Source of the DNA: CAWINY01 sp963837635
GTDB taxonomy: Bacteria > Acidobacteriota > Terriglobia > Terriglobales > Acidobacteriaceae
NCBI GenBank assembly: GCA_963837635.1
Contig: CAWINY010000004.1
Span: 555,723-619,722, forward strand
Reading direction: 5' to 3'
Length of the DNA: 64,000 nucleotides
Shown: positions 52,329 to 63,437 of the stretch, one piece after another
Layout of the letters: each line of letters begins with the position of its first letter
How positions within the stretch are numbered: position 1 is the stretch's first letter
The notes under the pieces: model-generated
Databases searched by the model: none
The model's input: the letters and a program-made list of their open reading frames with translations, nothing else
Told to the model about the DNA's origin: nothing
Position numbers and translations under genes: made by a program

Positions 52329-53021
52329 ATGTGCGGACGCTACCGTCTATCCCGGCACAAGGAGTTCATCGCCGAACGCTTCGGCATCGAGCCCGACGAC
52401 GATTGGGTGCCCCGCTACAACATCGCCCCGACGCAGAGCGTCCCGGTGATCCGCCAGCATCCGCAAGAACCCAAGCGCCTCGGCTCCCGCATGCACTGGG
52501 GGCTGATCCCGTCCTGGGCGAAGGACGCCAGCATCGGGTACAGGATGATCAACGCCCGAGCGGAGACGGTTGCCACGAAACCAGCGTTCCGGGATTCGTT
52601 CAACAATCACCGATGCCTGATCCCTGCGGACGGATTTTACGAGTGGGTGCGAAACGGCAAGACCAAAACTCCGTTCTGCTTCACTATGGTGAACGACTCG
52701 CTGTTTGCGTTCGCTGGGCTTTGGGATTCATGGCGCAGCCCCGAGGGGCAGGCGGTCGAAACCTGCACGATCATCACCACGACCCCGAACTCGTTGTGCG
52801 CCGACGTTCACGACCGGATGCCAGTGATCCTGCCGAACGACGCCTATGACTTATGGCTTGATCCTGGCTTTCAGAATTCAGACGCCGTCTGCGACATGCT
52901 GAGGCCGTTCCACGCCGAGCTGATGCGGCGATATGAAGTGAGCGGCAGGGTCAATCTCATCAAGAATGACGACGCGGCGTGTGCGGAGCCTGTGGTGAGG
53001 GCGGTTTGCGGCGGCAACTGA
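52329..53021 (+). CDS. SOS response-associated peptidase (SRAP, YedK/HMCES-like)
   Basis: 230 residues. The catalytic Cys2 starts the protein (MCGRYRLS), as needed for a thiazolidine link to abasic sites. Also present: PRYNIAPTQSVPVI with the conserved Asn, MHWGLIPSWAKD, INARAETVATKPAFRD, CLIPADGFYEW with the catalytic Glu, and HDRMPVILP with the His. It caps abasic sites in single-stranded DNA and protects them from error-prone processing. All key residues are present. Confidence 0.95.
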   Translation: MCGRYRLSRHKEFIAERFGIEPDDDWVPRYNIAPTQSVPVIRQHPQEPKRLGSRMHWGLIPSWAKDASIGYRMINARAETVATKPAFRDSFNNHRCLIPADGFYEWVRNGKTKTPFCFTMVNDSLFAFAGLWDSWRSPEGQAVETCTIITTTPNSLCADVHDRMPVILPNDAYDLWLDPGFQNSDAVCDMLRPFHAELMRRYEVSGRVNLIKNDDAACAEPVVRAVCGGN

Positions 53022-53066
53022 CTGATAGACGTTCACGTTGGCTAGAAATCTGATTGATGAGGAACG

Positions 53067-53282
53067 ATGCTTTACACAGCAGAGATAGACCCCGAGCTTC
53101 GAGACTGGCTGCGTTTCGAATTAGGAGACGACAGCGATTTCGTACGTCCTCTCGCCGAGTTGGCAATGAAGGCTGATGTTGCGGAATACTCCCTACTGCG
53201 ACCAATATTGGTCGCCCTCCGTTCTCACAATAGGCTTCTCTCAGCAGGCGACACACGCCTGTGTGACCTCAATCATAGATAG
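53067..53282 (+). CDS. Small uncharacterised protein
   Basis: 71 residues, MLYTAEIDPELRDWLRFELG onward, acidic and helical, with no recognised family. The ATG has GAGGA six bases upstream, which supports translation. It stands between SRAP and the two-component operon. Confidence 0.4.
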   Translation: MLYTAEIDPELRDWLRFELGDDSDFVRPLAELAMKADVAEYSLLRPILVALRSHNRLLSAGDTRLCDLNHR

Positions 53283-53575
53283 CGCGCGATTCTCAGAATA
53301 CAACATATGCTTACGAGCTTAAACAAGCTTTCGGTGGGAGTAGCGTCTTTGGTTGCCACGATTCGACACAGTAATAGGGCGGAAGTTGCAGTCACGAGAT
53401 CAAGCGCATTGCTCAACTCGTAATGGCGACTTCTCACATTGGCGGTGACAGGGCCGGACTGGTTTGTGGCGCGAGAATACCCGGTGCCTGCGGCAATGGG
53501 ACCGAGCGGCTTACAAATGGATCGCTCTGAAGGCGAACAACGAATGCGCCTTGAGGCCGTGTCAAAGGAACTTCT
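53283..53575. other. Upstream region of the two-component operon
   Basis: About 290 bases without a credible gene; the operon promoter must lie here. AAGGAA lies shortly before the first start codon. Confidence 0.4.
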
Positions 53576-53986
53576 ATGAGAAAACTGCAGGTGTTGGTAT
53601 TGGATGACGAGCCCCTTGTCGGCGAACGCCTGAAACCGCTGTTGGAGAGGATAGGATGCGATGTTGAGGCATTTGACGACCCCAGCAACGCTTGCCACAG
53701 GATAAACGAGAAAGAATTTGACGTCGTCATATCAGATCTCGTGATGAAGGGAATCGACGGCATTCAGGTACTCGAATTGGTTCGGGAACGCAGTTTGCGC
53801 ACCAAAGTTATTATGATTACTGGCTGGGTGAGAATGGCGAAGGTCAGGAGCGCCACGGAGAAAGGGGCTTTTGATTTCCTTGCCAAGCCATTCGAATCGT
53901 GGGAGTTGCGCCGCATGATGGCGCGCGCAGCGGCGGAACTAGGGGTTCCCCTGCCAATGGAACCAGAACCGGAGTCGGGTGCTTGA
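53576..53986 (+). CDS. Stand-alone response regulator receiver protein
   Basis: 136 residues, a single CheY-like receiver domain: acidic pair Asp10-Asp11, phosphoacceptor Asp54 in DVVISDLVMKGIDG, Thr in MITGW and Lys in DFLAKPFESWEL. No output domain. Instead the C-terminus is a short acidic-proline tail (PLPMEPEPESG). It begins a five-gene run with a histidine kinase and two more receivers; it probably passes phosphate or modulates the kinase. Confidence 0.92.
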   Translation: MRKLQVLVLDDEPLVGERLKPLLERIGCDVEAFDDPSNACHRINEKEFDVVISDLVMKGIDGIQVLELVRERSLRTKVIMITGWVRMAKVRSATEKGAFDFLAKPFESWELRRMMARAAAELGVPLPMEPEPESGA

Positions 53987-54013
53987 GCGGCGAAGGGACA
54001 CCAGAATAATCGC

Positions 54014-55750
<1,737 letters not shown>

Positions 55751-55753
55751 ACC

Positions 55754-56122
55754 ATGGCGGCGCTACGAGTGCTGTTCGTCGACGACGAGGAGGAGTTGGT
55801 CTCGACGGTGGTCGAGCGACTCGACCTCCGGGGGATCGACGCAACTGGCGCGCTGAGCGGCGAGGAGGCCCTAACCCGAATCGAGGAGCAACCCTTCGAT
55901 GTCGTTGTGCTCGACGTGCGCATGCCGGGGTTGGGGGGCTTCGACGTGATCAAGCGTATCAAGCAGTCGCATCCCGAGCTGGAGGTGATCTTCCTCTCCG
56001 GCCACGGCGCCAAGGACGACGCCGAGACGGGCCTTCGCCTAGGGGCCTTTGACTATCTTCAGAAACCAGTCGACCTGGAGGATCTCATCGCGATCCTCCA
56101 CCGCGCGACCGGCCGGGGGTGA
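55754..56122 (+). CDS. Response regulator receiver protein
   Basis: 122 residues, receiver domain only: Asp10-Asp11, phosphoacceptor Asp54 in VVVLDVRMPGLGG, EVIFLSGHGAKDD with Ser, and Lys in DYLQKPVDLEDL. Three bases after the kinase stop; its end overlaps the next gene by four bases (GTGA). Confidence 0.93.
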   Translation: MAALRVLFVDDEEELVSTVVERLDLRGIDATGALSGEEALTRIEEQPFDVVVLDVRMPGLGGFDVIKRIKQSHPELEVIFLSGHGAKDDAETGLRLGAFDYLQKPVDLEDLIAILHRATGRG

Positions 56123-56901
56123 GCGTGGCCGTCGGCAGTCTCAACGAGAACCGCATGCGAGAGCGGGAGTTACGATACTTCGGTCGCGTGCTGGCCGGAC
56201 AGTGCCACGAGTTGGTCAATACCCTCAATATCGCGCACGAGCTCTGCGGCCTACAAGAGGACACCCTCCCGCGCGCCCTCGAGGGGCACGTCGACGCGGT
56301 GGAGAAGCTCGGTAGTCTTGCGCGCCGCATGCAGACACAGATCGCGCGCTGCCATGCGATGCTTCGGGTCCTCAGCCGCTTCGCTCACTCCCCGGACGAA
56401 CTGGAGGGGGCGTGCGATGCCCGAGAGATCGTGGAACGGGCCGTCTTTCTGGCCGCGCGCCAAGCACGCCTGCGGCAGACCGAATTGCATGCCGTCCTAC
56501 CCCAAGGCGATGTCCCGTTGGTGGACTGCAGTCCCTTCCGGCTCCAGCAGGCGATCCATGAGGGCATCGAGTTACTTCTTGAGGGGGGCGTCCACCCCAG
56601 CAACCGCTACGCGCTTGCTGGGGACCCCGGCGCGCAGGGCCGCCGCATCACGGCGAGTCTCACACCGGATCCCCTCGGTGCAGTGATAACCCTTGAGAGC
56701 GGCGATCCCCTCTGGTGCCCCGAGGCTGCTGTCGAACGGCTCGCCGCGGTCACTGCGCCGGTACAGGCTGCCGGGGGCGAGGTACGCGAGACCCCCGAGG
56801 AAGGCGGCCGCCTTGTGTTTTTCATCCCGTATGGCCGACGCGACGCCATCTCGCCCGATTCGGACAAGGTGGTGCCCGGCGGCGCTGATGGAGGTTGCTG
56901 A
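56119..56901 (+). CDS. Degenerate histidine-kinase-like protein (possible phosphotransfer or scaffold)
   Basis: 260 residues from a GTG at 56119. Residues about 20-40, RYFGRVLAGQCHELVNTLNI, resemble a HisKA H-box with His30 (CHELVN in place of HEINNP). The rest follows the size and order of a HATPase domain (RLQQAIHEGIELLLEGG in the N-box position), but the N, G1 and G2 ATP-binding boxes are not recognisable. Seen: histidine kept, ATPase motifs lost. Inference: a histidine phosphotransfer protein or a regulator of the kinase, placed between two receivers in the operon. Confidence 0.6.
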   Translation: MSVAVGSLNENRMRERELRYFGRVLAGQCHELVNTLNIAHELCGLQEDTLPRALEGHVDAVEKLGSLARRMQTQIARCHAMLRVLSRFAHSPDELEGACDAREIVERAVFLAARQARLRQTELHAVLPQGDVPLVDCSPFRLQQAIHEGIELLLEGGVHPSNRYALAGDPGAQGRRITASLTPDPLGAVITLESGDPLWCPEAAVERLAAVTAPVQAAGGEVRETPEEGGRLVFFIPYGRRDAISPDSDKVVPGGADGGC

Positions 56902-57323
56902 TGTTGACGGACCGAGTACTCCTGATTGACGACGAAGTAGAGTTTGTTGATATCCTCGCCGAGCGCTTGCGCGCCCGCGGCCTTGAGGTCGATGTCGCCT
57001 ATTCCGGCATGGACGGTGTAAGCAAGTCCCAGGTCACAAAGTTCGACGCCGTGGTACTCGATCTCGCCATGCCGGGCATGGACGGCGTCGCCACACTCAA
57101 GGCGCTCCTGGCAGGCACCCCGGACCTCCAGGTCATGCTCCTCACAGGGCAGGCAACAATCAAGACGGCCATGGATGCCACCCGCCTCGGTGCGGTGGAC
57201 ATCCTTGAGAAGCCAATGGACATTACCACACTTATAGAGAAGATCCGTGATGCGCGCAAACGCTACGTGGCGCGGGCTGCGGAGCGCGTCCGCCAGCAGA
57301 CGCAGGTAGCACCGAAGCCCTGA
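56901..57323 (+). CDS. Response regulator receiver protein
   Basis: 140 residues from the ATG at 56901, which overlaps the previous stop by one base. Asp10-Asp11, phosphoacceptor Asp54 in AVVLDLAMPGMDG, QVMLLTGQATIKT and Lys in DILEKPMDITTL. Short coiled C-terminus (KRYVARAAERVRQQTQ). Last gene of the run; convergent with the SulP gene, 16 bases apart. Confidence 0.92.
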   Translation: MLTDRVLLIDDEVEFVDILAERLRARGLEVDVAYSGMDGVSKSQVTKFDAVVLDLAMPGMDGVATLKALLAGTPDLQVMLLTGQATIKTAMDATRLGAVDILEKPMDITTLIEKIRDARKRYVARAAERVRQQTQVAPKP

Positions 57324-57339
57324 GGCGAGCGGTTAGCGC

Positions 57340-60300
57340 CTACGAGGTCGCCGCCTGAGTTAAAGGGGCCTCGACCACCATGCGCAGCGGGCAAGTCTCC
57401 TCCCTGGCCTCGCTGTGGGCCTCTTCGTACAAAGCCTCCAGCGCCCGCGCCTGCGTCGGGAAGAACGATGCCTTGGCCCGACCAGCGCTAGCGGCCCGCT
57501 GCAGTATGTCGGACACCTCGTCACGGAGACCACTGACCGCTACCAGCACCTGGCGCTCGGAGAGACGCTGGAAAAGCGCCAGCAGTTCCTCTGCGGCCTC
57601 GGGGTCGAGGCGGTCGATCGTGTGCCCAGCGAGCAGCACGTAGTGCGCCTCCGGTCGGCGCGCGAGACAGTCGTTAAGCTGCTCCTCGAAGATGCGGATT
57701 GTGGCGAAGTTGAGCGGCGCGTCGAAGCGGACCGCTACCATCCGCGAGCAGAGCGCCAGCTTGTGCCGATGGGCGTCGCGCAGCGAGCCGTCGGCATGCA
57801 GCGCCAGTTCGACGACCTGCGGGACTAGGGTGCGGAAGGGACAGTCGGGCTCGTTGAGCCCTTCGTGGGCTGCGGCATGCAGGTTAGTGATGGCGAGGTA
57901 CTCCGAGGCCACGATGGAGTCCAGGCCGATGGTGTCGGCGAGGCCGCTGCGGCCGAGAGTCTCCAACGCCTCGTCAGTGACGCTCGCGAGCAGAACGCGG
58001 TAGCCGGCCTCGCGCGCTTCAGAGATTAGCGATACCAAGTTATCGGCTTCGCCTTTCTCCAGCCGATACAGAGTGCTTGCGACGAAAATCACGCTGCGCA
58101 CGCTCGGCCGACCTTTGGCCCAGCGGATGAACTCAGACTGAATGCCGCGGCGGCTGCCGAGCGGCAGTGGTCCATCGAAGCGCAGCACACCGATGGCCCG
58201 GCAGACACGAAGCTGCTGGTGACGGGCATCGTGGAGGGTCCCGTCAGGATGCAGCGATAGCTCGGTCAGACGTGGCGCCAGCGGCTCTAGCGGGCAGTGC
58301 TCCTCCGACGAGCCGGTGTGCGCGCGGGCGTAGATGCCGGCGATCGCGGCGGCCTGGGTCGGGTACATGTTCTCCTCGCCTACCATGCTGGCGACTTTGG
58401 TGCGCTCGAAGACCGTCCGCACCTCGTCGTTCGCGCCGCTGAAGGACACCGCGAACCCGTCTGCACGCAGCTTTCGCACCAGCTCTCCCAGCTTCTGCGC
58501 CGCCACCTCGTCAACGCCGCTGACTCCGTGGATGACGAGGAGTATATGACGCAAGGTGGGGCGGTCGGCGATGCGGGTGCGGATCTCCTGCTCCAGGAAA
58601 GCGGTGTTCGCGAAGCTCAAGGGAGCATCGAAGCGGAACGCGGCGATATGGCGGCAGCAGGCGAGGCCATGATGGTCGGCTGCGCGCAGTGAACCGTCAC
58701 GGTGCAGGGATAACTCCACCACCGACGGCATGGCTTGCTGGAAGGGGCAGTCGGGCTCGTTGCTTCCCGCGTGCGCGTCAGTGTAGAGCTCACTCAGCGC
58801 CAGGGCACGTGTCGCAAAGAAGTGGGAGGGCCCGATATGCTGGTAGAGGCGCGACCTGCGGAGCACGTCGAGGACGGCATCGGGCAGACCGGAGAAGGAC
58901 ACCTCGCAGCCGCCGCTATGGAGATTGTCGACGATGTGGTGCAGGGTCTCCTCACCTGACGCATCCATTTCGCTGATTCCGTTGCCCGCGATGAGCATCT
59001 GCCGCAGGCCCGGCTTGTCCGCAACGCGGGCCAGAATCTCGTCCTCAAGGTATGCGGCGCTCGCGAAGTTCAGCGGCCCCTCGAAGCTGACCACGCCCAG
59101 ATGGCGGCAGGTGCGCAACTCGTAGCGGCGGGCATCCCGCAGCGCGCCGTCGGGGTGGGGCGCCAGCTCCAACACCCGCGGTCGCATGGTTCGGTAGAGG
59201 TACGCTCCCAGCGACAGGATCACGCCCGTTGCGATCCCCCACTCAAGCTCGGGCGCGAGCACCAGGGTGACCACGAAGGTGAGCACGCCCACTACGCCGT
59301 CGAGGCGGTTGGTGCGCCAGGCCTCCACAAAGCTGCGAAAGTTCAGGAGCTTGAGCACCGCAAGGATGATCATCGCCGCCAGCATTGCCTGCGGAAGGTA
59401 ATAGAGCCAGCGGGAAAGGAAGAGGAGCACCACCAGCACCATCAGTCCCGAGACGACGTTGCCGATACCGGTCTTGGCACCCGACTGGTAGGCGACCGCC
59501 GAGCGCGAAAACGAGCCCGACACCGGGTAACTGAGACTCATCGATCCGACCAGATTCGCCAGTCCTTGCCCCACCAGTTCCTGGTTAACGTCCAGCTTTT
59601 GTCTGGTACGGGCGGCCAAGACCTTGGCAATCGAGATCGCCTCCATGAAGCCGAGCAGAGAGATCATGAGCGCCGTCGGCAGCAAGCGGAGAAGCACGCG
59701 AACGTCGAGCTTGGGTAGGCGCAAGCGGGGAACGCCCTGCGGCACCTTCCCGACAACGGCGCCGCCGCCCTGCAGCTTGATTGCGGCAGGGACGAGCGGA
59801 CCGTTGCCTACCTTGAGCCGCCACGTCCCGTGCTGGACCGTGACGCCGGATGGAACCGCGTCGGCCAGGTGAAATTTTCCATCGCTGCCACGAAGGAGGT
59901 GAAACGACTGTAATTCCGCGCGCTGTGCATCGATGTTCTCGCGCGCTTCGGCGAGACGCTCGGCGAGCAGTCCGGACAGGTCGTGCAGTGCGAGCACAGA
60001 CCCGGGCCTTGCCGGCGGCAATCCCGCGCCCAGTGACGTCACCAAACGAGCCACGTCCCGGGGCTCGTGGCAGCGCTGGCACACGGTGCTGTTGCCCGTC
60101 CCCAGCTCGCTGTGCGCGACCTGACTTTCCGCCTTGGTACGATCGAACGAGTCCTTCAGCGCTAACGCGTCGTTGTAAGCGGCTATCGTTGCCAACACAC
60201 GCGGCGAGTCGATCGCCTGCTGTGGAACGGCCGCATTGCGTTCGAAGCCGACGGCCCAAGCCAGCAGCGTCGTCAACACTGCGGCCACGAGCACGTTCGG

Positions 60301-60918
60301 GAGTCGTGGCCATAAGCGCTTAATCCCAAGCATCACAACGACGGACAGCGCCGCCATCCCGAGAGTCGGCCAATGCGTCTCCGTCATCGCGGCGCGGACC
60401 ACGCGGTAGACAATTTCGTACTGATGATGCGCTTTGTATTCGTTGACTCCGAAAATCTTGGGCAGCTGGGAGGTCGCGATAATCAGGGCACCGGCGTTCG
60501 TGAAGCCGTTGACGACCGGGTGGGACAGGAAATTCACCACCATCCCGAGCCGCAGCAGCCCGAGAAGGAGCTCTACGACGCCGACCAGCAGTGAGAGTAG
60601 CACCGCGTAGGCCACGAACTGAGTGCTGCCGGCGGTGGCGAGCGGTTCGAGCGCTGTCGCGGTCAGGAGCGACACGAGCGCCACCGGCCCGGTGGCAAGC
60701 TGGCGGCTGGAGCCAAATAACGCCCCTATGATCGGCGGCAGGAAACCCGCATACAGGCCGTAGTAGGCGGGGAGCCCGGCAAGCTGCGCGTAGGCCATCG
60801 ACTGCGGCACGAGCACCAACGCCAGGGTGACGCCGGCGAGAAGGTCGGCGCGCAACGCCGCCTTATCGTAGCCCTTGAACCAATTGAGAAAGGGAAAGAT
60901 GCGATATAGTATGGCCAT
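57340..60918 (-). CDS. SulP-family anion transporter with CxxCH loop and four STAS-like repeats
   Basis: 1192 residues, about twice the usual SulP length. Residues 1-225 and 400-578 are the membrane domain, with the SulP signature region PQSMAYAQLAGLPAYYGLYA (38-57), VNGFTNAGALIIATSQLPKI (136-155) and LLGFMEAISIAKVLAARTRQ (421-440). Between them lies a loop of about 175 residues (226-400) with Cys280-x-x-Cys283-His284 (STVCQRCHEPRDVA), a c-type haem motif, and a coiled stretch (LAERLAEARENIDAQRAELQ). By SulP topology this loop should be extracytoplasmic. After 578 come four units of about 145 residues (about 582-720, 731-870, 883-1020, 1033-1175). Each opens with a LHxDGxLRDARxHxL-type segment, continues CRxxxxxxFDxPLxFA and ends near AHxGxNExDCPF; they look like STAS domains. 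SulP proteins move sulfate, bicarbonate or other anions. Substrate unknown. Confidence 0.88.
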   Translation of the reverse strand: MAILYRIFPFLNWFKGYDKAALRADLLAGVTLALVLVPQSMAYAQLAGLPAYYGLYAGFLPPIIGALFGSSRQLATGPVALVSLLTATALEPLATAGSTQFVAYAVLLSLLVGVVELLLGLLRLGMVVNFLSHPVVNGFTNAGALIIATSQLPKIFGVNEYKAHHQYEIVYRVVRAAMTETHWPTLGMAALSVVVMLGIKRLWPRLPNVLVAAVLTTLLAWAVGFERNAAVPQQAIDSPRVLATIAAYNDALALKDSFDRTKAESQVAHSELGTGNSTVCQRCHEPRDVARLVTSLGAGLPPARPGSVLALHDLSGLLAERLAEARENIDAQRAELQSFHLLRGSDGKFHLADAVPSGVTVQHGTWRLKVGNGPLVPAAIKLQGGGAVVGKVPQGVPRLRLPKLDVRVLLRLLPTALMISLLGFMEAISIAKVLAARTRQKLDVNQELVGQGLANLVGSMSLSYPVSGSFSRSAVAYQSGAKTGIGNVVSGLMVLVVLLFLSRWLYYLPQAMLAAMIILAVLKLLNFRSFVEAWRTNRLDGVVGVLTFVVTLVLAPELEWGIATGVILSLGAYLYRTMRPRVLELAPHPDGALRDARRYELRTCRHLGVVSFEGPLNFASAAYLEDEILARVADKPGLRQMLIAGNGISEMDASGEETLHHIVDNLHSGGCEVSFSGLPDAVLDVLRRSRLYQHIGPSHFFATRALALSELYTDAHAGSNEPDCPFQQAMPSVVELSLHRDGSLRAADHHGLACCRHIAAFRFDAPLSFANTAFLEQEIRTRIADRPTLRHILLVIHGVSGVDEVAAQKLGELVRKLRADGFAVSFSGANDEVRTVFERTKVASMVGEENMYPTQAAAIAGIYARAHTGSSEEHCPLEPLAPRLTELSLHPDGTLHDARHQQLRVCRAIGVLRFDGPLPLGSRRGIQSEFIRWAKGRPSVRSVIFVASTLYRLEKGEADNLVSLISEAREAGYRVLLASVTDEALETLGRSGLADTIGLDSIVASEYLAITNLHAAAHEGLNEPDCPFRTLVPQVVELALHADGSLRDAHRHKLALCSRMVAVRFDAPLNFATIRIFEEQLNDCLARRPEAHYVLLAGHTIDRLDPEAAEELLALFQRLSERQVLVAVSGLRDEVSDILQRAASAGRAKASFFPTQARALEALYEEAHSEAREETCPLRMVVEAPLTQAATS

Positions 60919-61485
60919 AGTGATACTTGATCAGCCCTATAGCTAGAGTGCGCAGCGAGCTTTTATCAGGGTTAGCGGATTATGCGGGGGTTGTGAAGCA
61001 GCTGACGGTGACTCACATCACGGTCCAAAGTGCGCTCCCACATAGCTGGCTATCAGAAGGCGAAGGTCCCCCAGGGGCTGAGCTCCTACGATTGTTGGCC
61101 GTCTTTAGTCCTGAAGGCCTGCTCTACCAATTCATGGTGGGCGTCGAGATGTGGACAGACTCGGCCATTTGTGCCTTGTCGCCGACCTCCATCGTCACTT
61201 TCCCGTCGACGTCAACACGCACGATGTCGGGAGCGATCCCACCTCCGACCGCCAGGGTGCCAAAGACGCCCATCCACGTCTCTGCGTGGGAAAAACCGTG
61301 GGCGCGCTGGCGTAGCTCTGCGCCAACAGTGATTCATATCACGCTCCAACGTGCGATACGGCCTAAACCCGCCAGATTCTATTGCTTTTCCGATATGTCC
61401 ACTGTACTCTGCGGCGGAGAACAGCCACTGTAGTGCCGGATTTCGCAGCGATGGGAACCGCATCGCACGTAGTTTTGTGAAACGG
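60919..61485. other. Region upstream of the SulP gene, with one possible gene fragment
   Basis: No intact gene. On the minus strand, 61124-61333 reads GAELRQRAHGFSHAETWMGV, FGTLAVGGGIAPDIVRVDVD and GKVTMEVGDKAQMAESVHIS to a stop, preceded by an in-frame stop; it looks like the end of a real protein whose start is lost, but I do not recognise it. The SulP promoter should lie near 60920-61000. Confidence 0.4.
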
Positions 61486-61811
61486 CGTCCCTTCTGCTAG
61501 CCAAAGTATTGGCACGTTTACCGGCGGCAAGAGCTAGCGGAGTGTCTGAGGGAGCAACTGAAATATCCCTGCATCAGCCGCGAAGTGCTGGCGGAAGCGG
61601 GAGAGCAACATGGAGTCTCGGAAGCGGCTTTGAGCGCCGCGCTCAGCCAGGCACCTCCCTGTTCAACCGTTTGACGCGCGACCGTGACCTCTACCTTGCG
61701 TATATTCGCGCCGCTTTGTGCAAACAGGCTTTGCAAGGCAGTTTTATCTATCACGGCCAGCAGGGCATCACCTGCTTGCTGGCAGTGTCGAAGGGGCGGT
61801 TCGCATCGTGA
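61486..61811 (+). pseudogene. Cytidylate-kinase-like protein, multiply frameshifted
   Basis: Family sequence is spread over frames: IGTFTGGK near 61507-61530, then ELAECLREQLKYPCISREVL and AEAGEQHGVSEAALSAAL, then SLFNRLTRDRDLYLAYIRAA and LCKQALQGSFIYHGQQGIT to a stop at 61811. These match the opening half of the cytidylate kinase-like family (isREvl, YlayiraALce, vYHGhaG). At least two frameshifts and no C-terminal half, so the gene is dead. Confidence 0.65.
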
Positions 61812-61847
61812 ACCGCGTGAGCGAATGACGAGCTTTGGAGTCTCGGG

Positions 61848-63437
61848 ATGAGTGTAGCGGCGGATCAGCCTTCGGAAGCACGGCGGACACCGCCAGTTTC
61901 TAGCGTGGCGAGCGTGGCCGATGAGGACCTGCGGCTTCTTGCCGACGCAGAGCGAGCGCTTTCCGGACGGCCGAACATCAGCATGACTTTGCGAATCGGC
62001 GTGAGCATGCTGCTGTGTTTCCTTTTAGTGGCTGGCGTAGTTCTGGCTTCCCTGGTTGTGACTTCTCACGTCGGCAAGCAACAGGAATTCCTGGATAAGG
62101 TAAATACCTACGCCCTCGAAGTAGAGCAAGCCCGACGTTATGAAAAGAACTTCCTGCTTTACGGCACCGGACTGGACGAAGCGCTGACCCAGGTGCAGGC
62201 GGCACACCAACAGTTGCTCAGCGCTAAGAACAACATTGTCGAGCAAGCCGGTCCAAAGGTGTTCGGCCGTATGCAGGACAACCTGGAACAGTACGGTCAC
62301 TTGCTGGAGCAGTTAGGCAAGCTATCCAGAGAGCCGCAGGCGGAGATACAGGAAGAAAGGAGGGGAGTCGAGCGGGAACTCAGGCGGCATGGTGCTCAAC
62401 TCATTGCCGACGCGACGGATTTGATCGACCAGGAGCGGCTGCGATTGTACACTGCGATCCACACCGCCTGGATGATGGCGGGCGCGTCGTTGCTGTTCAT
62501 CATGTTGACGATGGTCGCGGTGACTTATGTGCTAACTCGTCAAGTTGGCGCTCCGCTTATGCGCTTTGTCGGCTACACGGAGCGCATTGCGGACGGCGAT
62601 TTCTCACCGATTTTGCCCTCGCGGCGCTACCGCGACGAGTTCTCCCGTCTGGCCGTGGCCATCAATCGCATGGCTTTCCGGCTCAAGGACCGCGAAGTAC
62701 AACTCGCGCGCACCAGCCGCATCGCCGCGGTCGGAACGCTTACTGCCGGTATTGCCCACGAGCTTAACAACCCGCTGAACAACATCAGTCTGACCGCGGA
62801 GGCATTGCACGACGGAGGAATCAATTACTCGGACCAGCAAAAGGCCCAGATGTTGGGCGACATCCGCACCCAGGTCCGACGGGCAAGCGCAACGGTGCGG
62901 AATCTGCTCGATTTCACACGAGTGGAGACGCCGGTGCTAAGCACGCTTTCCATTGAAGATGTGGTCCGCGAGGCGCGCCGTATGGTGGCCAATGAGGCAA
63001 AGATTGGAGGCGTGGATTTTCACCTGCAACTGCCCAGCGACCTTCCGAAGATCCGAGGTAATCTACGGGAACTCCAGCAGGTTTTTCTCAATTTATTTCT
63101 CAATGCCATCCAGGCAATGCCGAACGGAGGGTTGCTTACGGTTCAAGGCAAAACCACTGGTGACGGATTCCTGGAAGTTGACGTAACCGACACCGGCGTC
63201 GGCATTCCTGAAGAGAATATCGGTTCGGTGTTTGATGCTTTTTTTACTACGAAAGAAGTTGGAGTAGGAACGGGACTCGGTCTTTTCGTGAGCTTTGGGA
63301 TTGTGGAGCAGCATCACGGGAGCCTCACCTTGCGCAGCAAGGTGGGCGAAGGTACCACGTTTGTGGTGCGCTTGCCCGTAATCGCGGCCTCCCGCTCTGG
63401 CCAACCGGCGATTCCTCCTGCCAGGAAGGAGGGCTAG
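61848..63437 (+). CDS. Sensor histidine kinase with HAMP domain
   Basis: 529 residues. TM1 about 48-70 (GVSMLLCFLLVAGVVLASLV), a helical extracytoplasmic four-helix-type sensor (about 75-200, many heptads), TM2 about 205-227, HAMP (RQVGAPLMRFVGYTERIADG), HisKA with His304 in GTLTAGIAHELNNPLNNISL and HATPase with LNLFLNAIQAMPNGG, DTGVGIPEENI and GVGTGLGLFVS. A complete NtrB-like kinase. In related genomes such kinases follow the cytidylate-kinase-like gene and precede an NtrC-type regulator; here the former is broken and the latter is absent, so its partner is not in view. Confidence 0.93.
   Translation: MSVAADQPSEARRTPPVSSVASVADEDLRLLADAERALSGRPNISMTLRIGVSMLLCFLLVAGVVLASLVVTSHVGKQQEFLDKVNTYALEVEQARRYEKNFLLYGTGLDEALTQVQAAHQQLLSAKNNIVEQAGPKVFGRMQDNLEQYGHLLEQLGKLSREPQAEIQEERRGVERELRRHGAQLIADATDLIDQERLRLYTAIHTAWMMAGASLLFIMLTMVAVTYVLTRQVGAPLMRFVGYTERIADGDFSPILPSRRYRDEFSRLAVAINRMAFRLKDREVQLARTSRIAAVGTLTAGIAHELNNPLNNISLTAEALHDGGINYSDQQKAQMLGDIRTQVRRASATVRNLLDFTRVETPVLSTLSIEDVVREARRMVANEAKIGGVDFHLQLPSDLPKIRGNLRELQQVFLNLFLNAIQAMPNGGLLTVQGKTTGDGFLEVDVTDTGVGIPEENIGSVFDAFFTTKEVGVGTGLGLFVSFGIVEQHHGSLTLRSKVGEGTTFVVRLPVIAASRSGQPAIPPARKEG

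Noticed and set aside
60927..61433. 168-residue plus-strand open frame
   Set aside because: Proline- and serine-rich with no domain, and it opposes a more protein-like minus-strand fragment (61124-61333).
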